Shown here: positions 27,319 through 41,109 of the stretch, piece by piece
Layout: every line of letters begins with the position of its first letter
Position numbering within the stretch: position 1 is the stretch's first letter
Assembly (NCBI GenBank): GCA_005281725.1
Contig: SSBO01000009.1
Coordinates: forward strand, 5,828,303 to 5,892,302
DNA length: 64,000 nt
Source of the DNA: Wuchereria bancrofti
Lineage: Eukaryota > Nematoda > Chromadorea > Rhabditida > Onchocercidae
Reading direction: 5' to 3'
Position numbers and translations under genes: made by a program
Notes under the pieces: model-generated
What the model was told of the DNA's origin: nothing
Seen by the model: only the letters and a program-made list of their open reading frames with translations
The model's database searches: none

Positions 27319-30300
27319 ATGCTGATGGAAGGAAAAATCGGACGACAGAATTCGGAAGCAGAAAATGAAAAGAAATTGGAAATTTGTCCTGAAATTGTGA
27401 CAAATACTCGATATGGTGGTGCGCAAAGTGAAGATGATGATACCGAAGCAGTAAAGAATAATTCATGCAAATTTACAATTCAATAATTTCTAATTAATTG
27501 CATTATATTTTATTGATAGTTAAGCTTAACCTCAATAGTTCCCCTAGTACATCCTTGAAGTAGTAGTATTAGGTTAAATTTTAGACAAAGAAAGCAGCAG
27601 AAGAGAGGGCACGTAAGAAAGCAGAAGTACGTAAACGTCTGGAAGAGGCTAATCGGGCCAAGAAAGCCAAAAAAGGTTTTCTCACTCCGGAAAGAAAAAA
27701 GAAACTGCGAGTTAGTCCTTCATAATACCAATATTTGAAGTCAATGGTTTTCGGGAGATTTGAAAAGGCATTTGTAGAGGAATTTAAGGAAACTTTTAAT
27801 AGATGCAGGAATATTACAGAAATTGCTGATGATGAAAGCGGCAGAAGATCTGAAACAGCAACAGATGCTCAAAGAGCAGGAAAGACAACGTGTCTTACAG
27901 GAACGAATCCTACCTTTACCGGATCTGGATAACGTTCCTGATGGTTTGCTTTTCTACAATATGTAATCTTCAACACAGCTTATCTTTACTTAAAAATTCA
28001 CATGCAAAATGCGCATCGTTGCATTTTTAAGGTAATCTGTGAATACCTTAAGTAAACTCTATTCATCCTTATAGTATTATTCAAATTTTAAAATAATATT
28101 ATTCAAATCAGCAAGCAAATGCAAAGAAATACTAAATGGTTGCAACTGAAATCTTGATCGCAAAATTTATTGAATATGAAAATTTGGAAAAACAACTATT
28201 GCTATGAATTATTTGAGAAAACAAAAGTAATAAACAAAGTAAAGAATGTACTTTTAATTAATTAGTCAATGTCTTATCAAAATTAATTTTGGTTAGCATT
28301 AAAGGCTTTCAAACATATTGTAAGCAAATTTCCAAATATGTTTACAGAAATGACTCATTGGAAATATTACGTTGTAATGAACACAAATCGTTAGATAATT
28401 TTAAATAATCACGTGTGAACGCAACACTTGCCATTTATATAGATAAACGTACGTAAGGTGACACTTCCCTTGACCGTATACTAGAACAATAATAAGCACT
28501 GTTACCTTAAAGAAAAAAACTGAGAAATTCAGTTATTGGAATAGGACTGATTTGTTGTAGCAACTACAGATTTTTGCAAAACAAATAACCAAAACGAATT
28601 GATAAGAGCATAAAGAATGTGGTTTTGACCTGACTTTTATTGTTATTACTTTCCATTTTTGATCTATTATTTCTTTACTTTTACTTTCTCGTTTAATCCT
28701 TTGGCTATGGAAAGTTAGAACTAAATAAATCAACACATATAGAAGATCTAGCAAATTTCGGTCATCGAGGGACAATACTTATTTGTTTAGAAGAACTGGA
28801 GGAAATTGCAAAGAAAATGGCTGAAAAGCTGCTGCAACTAGAAAGCGAGCACTATGATATTAATTATACCGTACGTCAGAAAGATTTTGAGATCAATGAA
28901 TTAACTATTTCAGTTAACGATTTAAGAGGCAAATTGTGAGTTGTTAAGTTTTCTTTTCTAAATGACTTTTTGTTAAAAGCAATTAAATTCAAACTTTTTT
29001 AAAAGCAATTAAATTCGAACTTTTTCATTATTATTTATTCGCATATGCATTTATCGTTAAGATGCTTGTATTTTCACGTTTCACAAGTAATTCATATTTG
29101 CAGCGTGAAACCAACTCTAAAAAAGGTATCCAAAACGGACAACAGGTTAGCATTACTGTTTTCCATGCTGTTTTATTATTCCAGCAAAGAATTTAACATA
29201 TTGTTCCTAAACCATTTAAATTTATATTACGAAGATGAAGTAATGGTTGGGTTGCTGCTCCCTCAATTTGCTGATAAGCTGTTAACCTACTTCGAATTAA
29301 TTTTGCAAGTAATTTATCTTCTTATAGTTAGTAAAAAGCTAACTTACTTAACTATTAAAAGGAAAGTTTTAGATTCAATAAGCTAAAGAAGAAAGATCGG
29401 AACTTTGTCGATTTCCGCACCAACTTGAAAAATGTAGAAAGCAATAAATTCACTCTGAAAGAGGTGAATCACTTTAAAATTCCCAAATTTTGCACCTTAT
29501 CAAGATGAAAAAGTGTTCATATAAGTTCATACTACAGACTATTCATTTTGTAATTTCATTTTATTTCTCACATTTGAATCTAATAAAATCTTAACTTTTT
29601 ATTAACTTTTTTTCTTTTGAAATAAGTTAGAGTGACATATTTTGTGCTATGGATAAAAAGATAGAGTAAGATGTATTTTGATTAACGTTTCCCTGGAGGT
29701 CAATATTTTGTAAAGTCTTATTATTTGAAATGTTAAGAAATTTTAAACACTCAAATCTTAAAATTGTTTTTTGAAGGAACATAAATTTTTTTAAACAAAT
29801 TATTTTCTTTTAATTTAATTTTTTTTTTGTTTTTTTTAAATAAATTATTAGCGGAAAATGAACCCCCTTCCCAATAATCTTGCAAGATATTGCATATTTT
29901 ATCATTGCTGATGAAAATATCAGGAAAAAACTTAGGCAGTTTGTACCTGAAAAAAAGGATGTGACAAAAATATATGAAAATTTAATAAACTTCGAATGTG
30001 TAGTTGATAACAAATAGTGATAGAAATGGTTGATAAAACGTACTTTAAATTGGATTTAATCAGATTTTCTTTCTTAGATAATGAATACGCACAACTTGTT
30101 TGTTATCTCTTTGCGCACAAAAATATCTTTGAAAGCAGACAGATATTTTTGAATGCAAAATTAATTTCAATTTTTTTTTCTTTGCAACAGAGAATAATCA
30201 TCCCATCTTCTCATACGCATATCTGTATCGGTTATTACCGATCATCATTGACTCTACTAGAATCATTTAGTGGTGGATGTCGAAATTGCGCAAAATACGA

Positions 30301-30505
30301 AATAAAGATATTCTCGAGATATCTTTGCTTCTTATGTTATCTAAAAAAAGAAACATAGCAAGTAGATAATAACTGAATGGAAGCGCTGTTTGCTTTTTGG
30401 AATAGTGAAGTTAAATTATTCCGTCCATGGCATATCTCAATAATTTCAATAAAATCGTCATTTTTACAGGAGAAGAAAGAATCCACCGTTGGTTGGAAGA
30501 AGTGA
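27319..30505 (+). CDS. Troponin I
   Basis: Inhibitory subunit of the thin-filament troponin complex; it binds actin-tropomyosin, troponin C and troponin T in muscle. Exons: 27319-27450, 27585-27710, 27820-27943, 28791-28935, 29104-29145, 29373-29463, 30470-30505 (696 nt, 231 residues). Visible signatures: a variable acidic N-terminus (SEDDDTEA), a basic helix ([20 protein letters not shown]), [23 protein letters not shown], the TnT-binding helix ([20 protein letters not shown]), the inhibitory and switch region ([19 protein letters not shown]) and [10 protein letters not shown]. The last exon encodes only [11 protein letters not shown] and stop, after a ~1 kb intron; its phase and charge fit. 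A splice acceptor lies directly before the ATG, so either SL trans-splicing or a 5' UTR exon is possible; a second ATG is at 27325. C. elegans has several paralogues (unc-27, tni-1, tni-3, tni-4), and I cannot say which this matches. Confidence 0.93.
28975..29026. repeat. 26-bp tandem duplication in a troponin I intron
   Basis: Two adjacent copies (starting at 28975 and 29001) differing at one or two bases, between the exons ending at 28935 and starting at 29104. Confidence 0.85.
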
Positions 30506-30626
30506 AAATACATCCGTACTATTATGCCATCTGTTATCAATTGCTTCACGTAATAGCTTAATACGACAAAATATTCAAACCAAGTTTTTTGTTGTCTGGG
30601 ATATTCAAAAAATAAGCTTTTTATAA

Positions 30627-30632
30627 AATAAA
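30627..30632 (+). promoter_or_regulatory. Candidate poly(A) signal of troponin I
   Basis: AATAAA about 120 nt downstream of the TGA at 30503-30505. Confidence 0.5.
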
Positions 30633-31867
30633 GTTTAAATATTCAAATAAAATTTTTAGAATAACAAATTTTTATATGCATATTCAAAGAAATCCTGTAA
30701 CTTAAGAACACGTCTGAAACTGTCTAAAATGGTAGTGAAGAAGCTTCAAGTTTGCTATTAACTTAGTGTCATTCGGTTTTAGGAAGAGGCAAAAATCATC
30801 CGTAAAATGATTTTTTATTAGAATAACAAACGGAAAGTTCTCTTGCTGTTGAGAATCGTTCAGGTATCAAATATAATATCGTCAATTCTTAGAGATATAA
30901 ATAAAAGATTGATGGGAAAAGAAAATTCCGAAATCAGCAACCTATACAAACGACATTGTGCAGAATTGTAGCTGTTACCTTTGAATTGTGTTATTACGGG
31001 CATAACGATGTAGAAGGGATGTGGGTTTGAGTTAATTCCGTTGACCTGAACAGATATGTTCAATATTACTTTTTATGGCTCAGATATTGTGTTGTCAAAA
31101 ATTATCTCAAACACAAATCTTTTGATATAAAAAGCAATTAAAGCTGAGAAAAAGGAAAACGTATATTTAGCTCGACAAACAATATTAGCAATGAATAATT
31201 GTTTCTTCCAACTTCCAACGGATCAGGTTTGCTGATTTTAGGACAGTTCGGTTTAGACTCCCTATATTACCTCCCCATGGAAGCTTCGAAATTAGGTATA
31301 CAGACAACATAAACTGAATGTAAGTTATTTTATCCTAGACGGAACAAAATGAATTATTTAGACCAACGAAAAGTCACAGAGGATAAATTTTTCCCATTAC
31401 TGACCGAAATTTAATACTTCCTCTTCACTTTCACTTATTTCACTACAGTTTTTTTTTTACAGTAGAATAAAAATTTTAAAAAAGTGCGGAAAATCAACTT
31501 AGCTTGAACTGTTATCAAGAAATTTTAAGACGAAAATAGCCGGCACTCTGCAGATTTTGCTTTAGGGTCTTCGAGAAAAAACTTTCTTCTCGTGTTTTCT
31601 GTTTTGTTGAATACACTTTCAGCAGTGACGTAAATTTCTAAAAAATTTGCGCTAAAAGGTTAATTGAAATAGCTTAGGAGAGGATTAGGAACATTAGTTT
31701 CATGTGGAAATTTGCATAAATGATAAATGTTGTTGGACAGTCTGCAATGGACATTTACAAATGGACATCACTCATATCTTACGCTACTTTACTGCTTACA
31801 TCATAGCTAATCGTAAATCGTTCGACATGATTATACTTCCTTCTATCTATTTAAAACTTTCAGCAAT

Positions 31868-32400
31868 TCATGTGTGGGTAACTATTTCGCTGCAATTTTT
31901 TTTAGTAATCTTCTTACGAAGTATCGCTAATTTCTTTCTGATGGCGAGAAAGATTAAGAGTGCTGGTTCTGCCTCCTTGGCTTTTTTCTCGGTATCCCAA
32001 ACTTTGAGTAATTAAACCTTTATTCTGATAAAATGGTTAATACAACAGCGAGTCAGCAATTAGAACTTTACCTTTCCGCTTTTTCTGCATATATTAACAA
32101 GTTCTAATTCTAGTTTGCGTATATTACTTTCTTCTAAGAGAGACTTCATTTGTTCCTTTGTTATTTCTAGTTTTTTAAGTAAAATTTCTATCATATCCTT
32201 TTTTTTATCACCTTGATACTTATAGCTGAGGTGTTTATATGCGAGGCAACACTTTTCTTTTTGCGATTTTTTTGCAATATTTTGCAGCGTAGTATCTACT
32301 TGAACTTCAATGGGGTTAACTTTAATGGCTTTTTCAGTTTAGTTTAAATGCCTTAACCTCTTTCTCTGTTATTGTGTCAACTACTTCCTTAGCTTTATTC
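31868..32400 (-). pseudogene. Broken lysine-rich frames, possibly an old bacterial insertion
   Basis: Three minus-strand frames lie in order, separated by stops or frameshifts: about 32335-32400 (WNKAKEVVDTITEKEVKAF), 32060-32335 (91 codons; KAIKVNPIEVQVD, YKYQGDKKKDMIEILLKKLE, EQMKSLLEESNIRKLELEL) and 31868-32011 (VWDTEKKAKEAEPALLIFLA). Each is Lys/Glu/Leu/Ile-rich with a predicted helical pattern, without introns and without good splice sites. The style resembles hypothetical proteins of AT-rich endosymbionts such as Wolbachia, and nuclear Wolbachia fragments are well known in filarial genomes. That origin is inference from composition only; a decayed coiled-coil host gene is the alternative. 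Confidence 0.3.
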
Positions 32401-33674
32401 CAAGATGAAAAACAACTTTAATGACAATGTCAGTAAAACAAAGGAGGTACAAGCCTAACAAGTGGGAAGGTATAGTTCGATATAGCGGGAAATAGCATCT
32501 TCAGGAAGCGCATATTGACAGAGCACCTTCAGCCAATGCAATGTAAAATGATGCATTATGTGTGCTATTTGAAGAAATAAGGGTGCCTGCTTTAAACAGA
32601 GGAGATTACTGCTCCTTTGCTTCCACTTTCGATATGTGACATGAAGTGTTTACTGCACAAATATGAATAGGTCAAATATACCACTGTCTAAACTGCTAGG
32701 GTCACTCTACCAAAACAAATACTGATTGTAATGGAAAATTATTAAATACTTCAAAAAAGACTTTGTCTACTACAGAATAAATAAGGCCTACTTCATAAAA
32801 AGCCGAACATCAATTACAGTAACGATGCTGACTATGCTAACATATACAATATGAGTACTGGTTGGTTCTGTAAATCTGTGCACTTCCAAATACCGCTCAT
32901 CAACTGCGCAATGTTGTCAGTTTAATATACCCATTTCTATTTCATCATATAGCACTCTCCATAATATAACAAGTATTAACTACTTCTATCTAACAAAATC
33001 CAATACTTGCAATAAATGCCTTTTAGTTTGATTAATTTTTTTACTGAATTGAGAACAAAAAACTATGCTATTTATTATTCAGAGAACCTACCACTTATAT
33101 AAATGAATACACAAATGATTTATAGAAGCAATAATTCGATGAGTAAATGATGTGGGAATATGCAGAAAGCATGCAAAACTCAATAAATACGATGCCAAGA
33201 ATTGCTACTGATAAATAAAAATAAGGAACCGAAAAGGGAACGAAGTACTATATGTAACATATGAATTACAAGTTGGTAAGAGTTAATAAGAAGCAATACA
33301 ATCATTCAACAGCAAAATCAAATAAAAATCCAATATAAGGATTTACGATGACATCTTGGAATGGAAAGCTTAAGACAACTTTAAAAATTTATTCGAAATT
33401 TACCAAAATATGCGCAGTATACAATTGTAATAGAGTCCATTTTTGAAAAGGGGAAAGAGGAAGAAAAAATAGGGAGTTTTTTTAAATAAAATCATAATAA
33501 AAATAAATAGGAAAGTTGAAATCAACTTTTAAAATTTTCGCCTCGGAAATTTTCTCGTTCGCAATAGATTTGCAGTAAAAAAAAAATATTGGAACACCAC
33601 AAATTGAAAAAAAAGATCTATTTTGTACGGTATAATTCTGGAAATCAGTAAAATTAAGTATCTCTTTCATAAAA

Positions 33675-36600
33675 TTAGTAGTATGTCTCACGCTCAACCC
33701 ATCCGCCAGGGTATCGTCGAATGTAATAACGTCGAGCCTCATCGTACACAAAGATCAGAATGGAAAATGGAAGTGCTGGAAACCACCATGAAAACCTAAA
33801 ATATAGTGGGTACTTCAAAATGGAAATAAGTAACATTGCTAAATTTTATTTAAACGAAAATTATTCGAACATTTTACTAACTGGAAGAGGACCTACCGAA
33901 GACCATACATACGAAGGCCTTTATCCAATCCTGGACAATAACACATAAATGCAGCAAGAGCAGTTTCAAAGACGAGACCGAAGTTCAATGTCCAATTGCT
34001 CATCCCTTGCTGTACCAAAGAGTTCCGTCTTGTTTTCGAAATAATGAGATCAGCCCACTGAACCACCACAATGGACACAAAATATGCTGTCTGACATGTG
34101 TATTCCAAAATCTTACGGTTTGCATATGTCTGAAAATATATTACACGTTTCTGCGGAAAAGTTGTGGTTACTTCTTATTGATTCCCATCAGACGCTTCAA
34201 TTCATAAATGGTGGTGAAAAAGCAAAAAGACATACCTATTCTCTCATCAACCTACATGGAGAGACAAATTATAAAAAAACCTTACCCATTCCTGTCCATA
34301 TGAATCTTCTAAAGAATTAAATGCACGCGAGTCCCACTGAGCACGCAACTGGTACAAACGACTTGGCCAGAATCCGTTGTCAGCCATAATCCAAAAATAT
34401 GTGAAGAAACCAGCCGACGCCTGAATCATTCCAATTTGTCCGTATGCCAACGAAATCAACCTATAACAATTAAGCTATAATTCGACATATCATACGAATT
34501 TTTTATGATGTGTGGAGTTCACTGAGGTAAATGACCTCCTTCAAAACCCAGTTTGGGAATCTAGTAATTTTAGTTTAAAAAATGCTTTCATACCGTTCAT
34601 TGACAAGTTTATCATGCACTGGATCACGTGGCTGGCGCTTCATGATATCCGATTCAGCTTCTTCATAAGCAAGCGATATAGCAGGTACCATATCGGTCCC
34701 AAGATCAATGCACAAGATTGTTACTGTTCCCAAAGGCAAAGGAATACCAAATAAGATGTAAGTAAGGAAAGGAGATATTTCCGGAATATTGGATGTTAAT
34801 GTATAGGCAATTGACTTCTTCAGGTTATCGAAAATCAGTCGACCTTCCTCGACCCCAACCACGATCGATGCAAAGTTATCGTCCAAGAGAATCATATCAG
34901 CTGCCTTTAATCAGAAAAAATCCTCATAAGTTAAATTTATATGAATGTATATAATTTGGAAATCGAAGATTCTCAAATTTTATTCTAACTCATTTTAATT
35001 TCACCTGTTTGGAGACATCAGAACCAGCTATTCCCATAGCTACACCAATATCTGCACGTTTTAGTGCAGGAGAATCGTTGACACCATCACCCGTAACAGC
35101 GACAATTTGTCCTTGTCGTTGAAACCCTTCTACAATCATCAGCTTTTGTTGTGGCGATGTACGTGCAAAGACAATTTCACGATGATGAGCGATAATATCA
35201 GCTAGCTGTTCCTCGGTCATTTCACGCAAATCTGATCCATGAATTACTGCCGCATCCGCTTCATTCGGATTCACTTCTTCCACTGCACAGTTACGCTCGA
35301 TCGCTATATCCTCAACAGTTTTTGATCCATCCGAAATAATTCCAACACTTTTGGCAATGGCTTTAGCTGTGATTGGATGGTCTCCAGTAACCTAAAATCT
35401 CTGAACTTCAAATGCGTTAAGGGAAACATAAAACTTCTACTTTTGTTTCCAAAAGTTATCATTGCGCTGACAATAATATAACATTTAATAAGACGTAACT
35501 GATTTCTATTAACTAAAGAACGAATTATCAAAAGTTTGTCATTTTCTCCCTAATTTTTTATACTTTTTTAATTTCCCACTACTTCTGTGACTCCCACAAC
35601 AAAATTGGGACATTAAGGAAACTGAGATTCTAAGGACTGACTTCCACTGTAGTCTCTCAAATTTTAAAAGCTAACCATGACAACTTTGATACCAGCAGAT
35701 CGACATTTGGCAACAGCATCTGGTACAGCAGCTCGCGGAGGGTCAATCATCGATACCAAGCCGATGAAACACAAACCCTCGACTGGAAAGTTAACCTCTT
35801 CTACGTTGAATTCATATCCTAGAAGTAGAACGCAAAAAAATTTTTTATAATGTAAGACAGCATAAAATATTCATATCCGAAACTGATGTTCAATTAAAAT
35901 ATGGCATATTAAATTAGTTCAACAACTGGCTAATTAGATAGAACTGATTACTAATAAATTATAAATTATAGGTCGTCAAACAAAAATTTATAAATTATAG
36001 ATCCAAAAAACTTGATTTCAGAAAAATCCGTAGATCTGCCAGTTTCCGAAATCCCAGTTTTAAATTAGTTTGAAATCACCTTACATCAATCTACTCTTCA
36101 TATTATTCATATATAAGAGAATTTCGAGATATGGAGTGGTCCATATAAAGAAGTAATTATTTGACCTCTAGGGTATTTTGCAATATCGAGGCGATAATCA
36201 CAAAATCCGAGCACGCGTTCGCCCATGCCGCCTAGTTGTAAATAAGCCTCCTCGAATCGTTTTCGACGGTCTTCATCCAGTGGATGTATTTCTCCTTTCA
36301 CCATAATAGTTGAACAGCGATCCAGAATTCTTTCTGGGGCTCCTTTCATTACAAGTAGATATGACTTATCCGCATCATCGGCTTCATGAACAGACACCTA
36401 AATCCTCTATGAAATACTTGTTCTTTTCTAGTGATTTTTACCTTTTGATAATAAAAAAAATCTTCAGCACAGTGTTTCACTAAATCACCTGATATTTATT
36501 TGTTGAATTAAATGGAATTTCAGCTACTTTCCGATTTTTCGCACGATAACCAGAAACATTACCAAGGGTCAATTCACTATATTTTAACAAAGCAATCTCA

Positions 36601-39510
36601 GAAGCATCACCAGTACATTCACGGCGAAGAATTGGGACATCTTCCTAAAAGAAAGAATACAACTGCAAAAGCTTGAAAATAATATCACAATTCCAAAAAC
36701 CAAAGTTTTAAGGAACTGAAATATTATAACAGCAAACCTGTCCAGGCCGAAATTCAGCTCGATTACAAAGGGTGCAAATGCGAGTAAGAGATGCCAATGT
36801 ACTACCTTCAGCCATAACTTGCTGTGCTCCTGACTGATTTTCTGTGGTATCACATTCTTCTATTGCCAAGTCGTACCTAAAATTATAAATATTAATCGTT
36901 CGAGGAATTATTTTCGATGCAATTTTATGCCTGATGACTTGAATTTCCTATTTCGATGTCTCCTAATTCCTCAAAAAATTTTCGAGATTTAAGTTGAACG
37001 TACCACATATGTGCCACGGTCATTCGATTTTGCGTTAGTGTTCCAGTTTTATCCGAACAGATGGTGGATGTAGAGCCAAGAGTTTCTACAGCCTCCAAAT
37101 TCTTTACCAAACAATTCTTGGACGCCATACGTTTCGCTGTCAGCGTTAAACAAACTGTCACGGTAGCAATCAATCCTTCCGGAACATTCGCCACAATGAT
37201 ACCTAAACTACGCACAATTTTGGGACTGTATATAGAAAATAGCATTTATTTTAATAGAGTTACTTTCCTGTTTAATAAGGATTTAATAAATAGACATAAT
37301 GAACAAACCAATGAGAAAGACAACAGCAGTCAGCCAGTGGTATCCAAGAATAAAAGCGATGATGAAAAAAGTAACACCGAGGAAAACAGCCACACCAGTG
37401 ATTAGATGGATAAAATGCTCAATTTCACGAGCTATGGGCGTTTTGCCCGTGTCCAGACCAGAAGCTAAGTGAGCAATACGACCCATAACCTAGAAATTAA
37501 GAAACAATATTCAGTACGTGAATATAAAAATAAACAAATACAAAATTACTAACAGTTCGATCGCCAGTATAGATTACAATGCCTTTGCAAGATCCCTCCA
37601 CAGCGTGAGTTGAGAAAAAAGCAACATTTTTTGTTTCCAAGGGATTTTCATTTGTGCATTCCGGAGAACGAGTCTGCGGTTCCGATTCTCCAGTAAGCGA
37701 CGAATTATCCACCTATAAATGAGTCCCAGCTTTACCGGTTTCAAAAATAAATGGTTTTATAGGTTTGTGTGAATTTAGTATTTGGAAATTTTTTCATATT
37801 TGAAAAAAAAAAATTTAAGAAACACAGCAAGTAAAAACTAACTTTGAATCCCGATGAAGAAATAATGCGAAGGTCAGCGGGAACACGATCGCCACCTTTC
37901 ACCTCAACAATGTCACCTACTACCAGCTCCTCCGTATGCACTTGTTGCTTTTCACCATCACGATGTACCAAAGCAAACTGAATGAGAATAAGTAAGGTAA
38001 TGACGAGAAAATCATTTCTTTTTTATCAAAAGTTCATTACGTACAGTTGGAACGAGATTCTTGAAAGATTCCATAATTTTCGAGCTTTTACTTTCTTGGT
38101 AGTACTGAAAACAGCCAGTGATCACCACCACCGTCATCAATACAATGCCGAGGTACAACTGAAATTTGTATCAAGTTTAAGCCTTAATCGACGAAATCAA
38201 TTTTGTTTCTTTTATTCATTTCACAACGCTTTAAGAAAGCAGTATAAAACGTGAGAAAAGATTAAAGTTGCAGCAACCTAAAAGTTCTCTTTGAAACCCA
38301 ATTCATCATTCCAAAAAAAGTTACTAATGTCAAATTGCCAGAAACATCACTGCTAGCTATGCCATAAAAAAAAAGGCAAACAAGTCAGGAACTACGGATT
38401 AGTTTACAAATTCTGAAGTAAAATCCTGCATAAAAAATAATGCAATAATAAAAACTTCGATATACTTACATTATCCTTGGTTGGATATTCCATGCTAAAA
38501 TAGTCAACTGCGTGCGCGACGTAGCAAAGGAATGCGCCCACCCAAAGCAATAACGCAAAGCCCCCGAACAAATTCTTACAGAATTTCACCCATTCCGGAG
38601 TTGTTTTTGGTGGGGACAATGCATTGGGACCATCTCTGGCCAGTATCCTAGCAGCTTTCGAAGCAGTAAGTCCCTGAAAAGCCCTCGATTGAGTGAAACT
38701 ACACATAATTTTAGGAGTGTGTATGAATTTAAGGAGATAAATCGAAATCCTTCAGAAGCTGCTTCCCCTAGATCTCTTTAAACCACACAGATCTCGACAA
38801 TCTTGTGATACTTCTTTTATTTTACGAACTATTATTACACTGAAAAAGTTCAGTGAAATAGTAAAGGTGTATTTCAAAATTACGAGTAACACAATGCAAA
38901 TCGTAAAAAAATTGCAGCAAATTGAAAAGATATTTTTAAAATGTCTGATTCCTTTGATATGACTTTCTTTGGATTGAATCGCATGACAGCATAATAGTTT
39001 GTGTTTAAAATCGCTTCCCGGAATGAGGGAAGAAAAAAATCCTATCACCAGCATGCTAAAGTATTCCTTTCTAGACCATAATACTGAGAATTTCAAGCTA
39101 GAAAACATGAAAATTCAGTGGTAGTTGCTGTGACATTTTTATTCCTATGAAAAGCAAGAACATAGAATGAACTTACATTATCAATATCGGAGTCCAAACG
39201 CTTCACCAGCTCCTCCATTGGAATTTGATGCTCGTCCTACAATTGAATTGCTGAACCAGTGAAAGCTATTTTAAAATAAAAGGGACCAATCTTGAAGAAG
39301 GGACCAATCACGATATGTTCAAGATGAGCTACGAACAACTCCCACAGATGGGGTGCCATTTTTCGTATAGCTTTAATTTTGTCAAAATCTACAATGATTT
39401 GGAATGGATGTTCTGAATCCTCTTGAAAACTCCATCTTGATATTATAAAATTTTACCATTTGGACTTCCTGCTTCAGTTCGTTGATGTCCGCTCCTTTCT
39501 TCTTCGCCAT
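33675..39510 (-). CDS. eat-6: Na+/K+-transporting ATPase alpha subunit
   Basis: P2C-type ATPase of the plasma membrane that exports 3 Na+ and imports 2 K+ per ATP; the C. elegans orthologue is EAT-6. Exons: 39457-39510, 39177-39236, 38470-38673, 38045-38158, 37843-37977, 37554-37712, 37309-37489, 37004-37202, 36738-36876, 36489-36644, 36166-36397, 35676-35818, 35005-35391, 34594-34904, 34286-34460, 33897-34129, 33675-33795 (3003 nt, 1000 residues). Seen: TGES at residue 196; M4 motif NVPEGL; phosphorylation motif DKTGT with Asp353; KGAPERIL; hinge TGDGVNDSP at 692-700; C-terminal [11 protein letters not shown]. All catalytic motifs are intact. An acceptor 9 nt before the ATG (exon edge 39519) suggests SL trans-splicing or an upstream exon, which might add N-terminal residues. 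The M1-M2 loop carries His where ouabain-sensitive vertebrate pumps have the first Gln border residue. Confidence 0.97.
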
Positions 39511-39519
39511 ATCCTGTGT

Positions 39520-41100
39520 CTATAATTATAATTTGTATTTTATTCACCTTTCAAAACGTCAGCGGCAATTTCATTCATAAAAAAAGTTATAATGAATCAA
39601 ACTCAAATGAGAAATTCAGATATAACATGGTTCTTTCCTTAACTTTTATACGGAATAATAACATCGTTCCTATCCTATTTTTATGTTAAAATTTTCTACC
39701 AAATGATTCAGTGATGTTACAATTTTCTACTGCAAAAGATGGGAAGAAAAGCTCGCCGTCAATATTATCCTTATTAAAGCAATACCCTTAATTGCATGAG
39801 ATCTCTATCATTGCATGAGAAAACTTTATTATCTTTATCAGTCGCAGCAAACAGGTAAATTTCTCCCATACCATAATAGCTCACATAGTGGATACTGAAC
39901 AGTTCAAATATCATAAAGATTATTGAACAACTGGAAGGAATATGGAATACGCAGTTAACTGTACAAGAACAGCTAGATCACTGATCATCAAAAACAACAG
40001 AGAGAAGATAGCTAAGGTTAAAGTAGGAGATATGACATGATGAAAGGACCGTGTATCGTCCGGATCACTTACTTATTATTACACGATACAATATGAAAAG
40101 CATTTTATTCAGTGAGAATATGCAAAATGAGCTTGCACCTGCTACCAAGATAACTAATTACGATGGTTCATTTACCGTTAATTATCTTAGCATCAGAAAT
40201 ATGCAGTTCATCAGATTGATTTTTTCTCGGAAAATGAAGAAAGTAAAGATCCTTTTGACATCACTAATTTGATTACTAAATTGCCGACCAAAGAATTTGT
40301 TTTAGTGACTTTTTTATTGACTAAGATAAATATAATAAACGAAACTGTTCGCTAATTTACACTTTCACGCAGACGAAAAAAGCAAATTCCTGAAATACTC
40401 ATTGCGTATTTAGATAATCAAGAGCAATTCAATATTAAATTTTACCACCAGAAGTATGAAAATGAAGAGCAAAGATCACAGAAGCAACTGCCATGTCAAC
40501 ATAACACTAAGTTATGCATTCTTCACCAGACATATATCAAACAAGTGTTCAGATGTAAAGTCCATGACGCGCTTTTTCAGCGGGAAGACCAAGCGACAAG
40601 AAACCATCGCTTTTATGTTTTTCGAATTTTGCCGTAAAAATTTGACGATTTTAACGAAAATTACGATTTTAAACAAATTCCGACTTTTCCGGGAAGCATT
40701 TCATATGAATTAGACGATAAAGAGATGAAAGTGATGCAAAAGAAAAAATTTTTCTAATTTTACTGCAAAGCTTTACTGTCTGTCGTGACATCATCCCGTA
40801 CCCATTCAGGGACCCGGAAGAAAAGGGATAGTTTTCTGTTGGAAATTGTGAACGCTTTTCAGGAAGCCAGTGAGATGAGTCAACTGTGATTGTAAACTGA
40901 TTTCACATTACAATATAAATTCCCACTAAAGTAAACAAGAGAATACTGTTGTTTTTAAATTTGCACAATCCAACAGAACAACCCAATTCTGACCAAAAAT
41001 TAATTCCCAACCAGTTTTTAGTTAAAGACTACACTATATCACATCACTTTACTTCTCTCTCCATTTATCATCTCTTACTAGGAATGTGTCAAAACAGAAA
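39520..41100. other. Upstream flank or 5' intron of the ATPase gene
   Basis: AT-rich with only random short frames. If the ATPase has a distant 5' UTR exon, this would be intron. Confidence 0.4.
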
Positions 41101-41109
41101 TTAAATTGA

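Larger units (their letters stand above)
30506..33674. other. Convergent intergenic region between troponin I and the ATPase gene
   Basis: Both flanking genes end into this stretch. Apart from 3' UTR sequence and the broken lysine-rich frames at 31868-32400 I see nothing supported here. Confidence 0.5.

Noticed and set aside
38752..39108. 118-codon minus-strand frame within the ATPase gene
   Set aside because: Lies entirely in the intron between the exons at 39177 and 38673, which join in frame without it.
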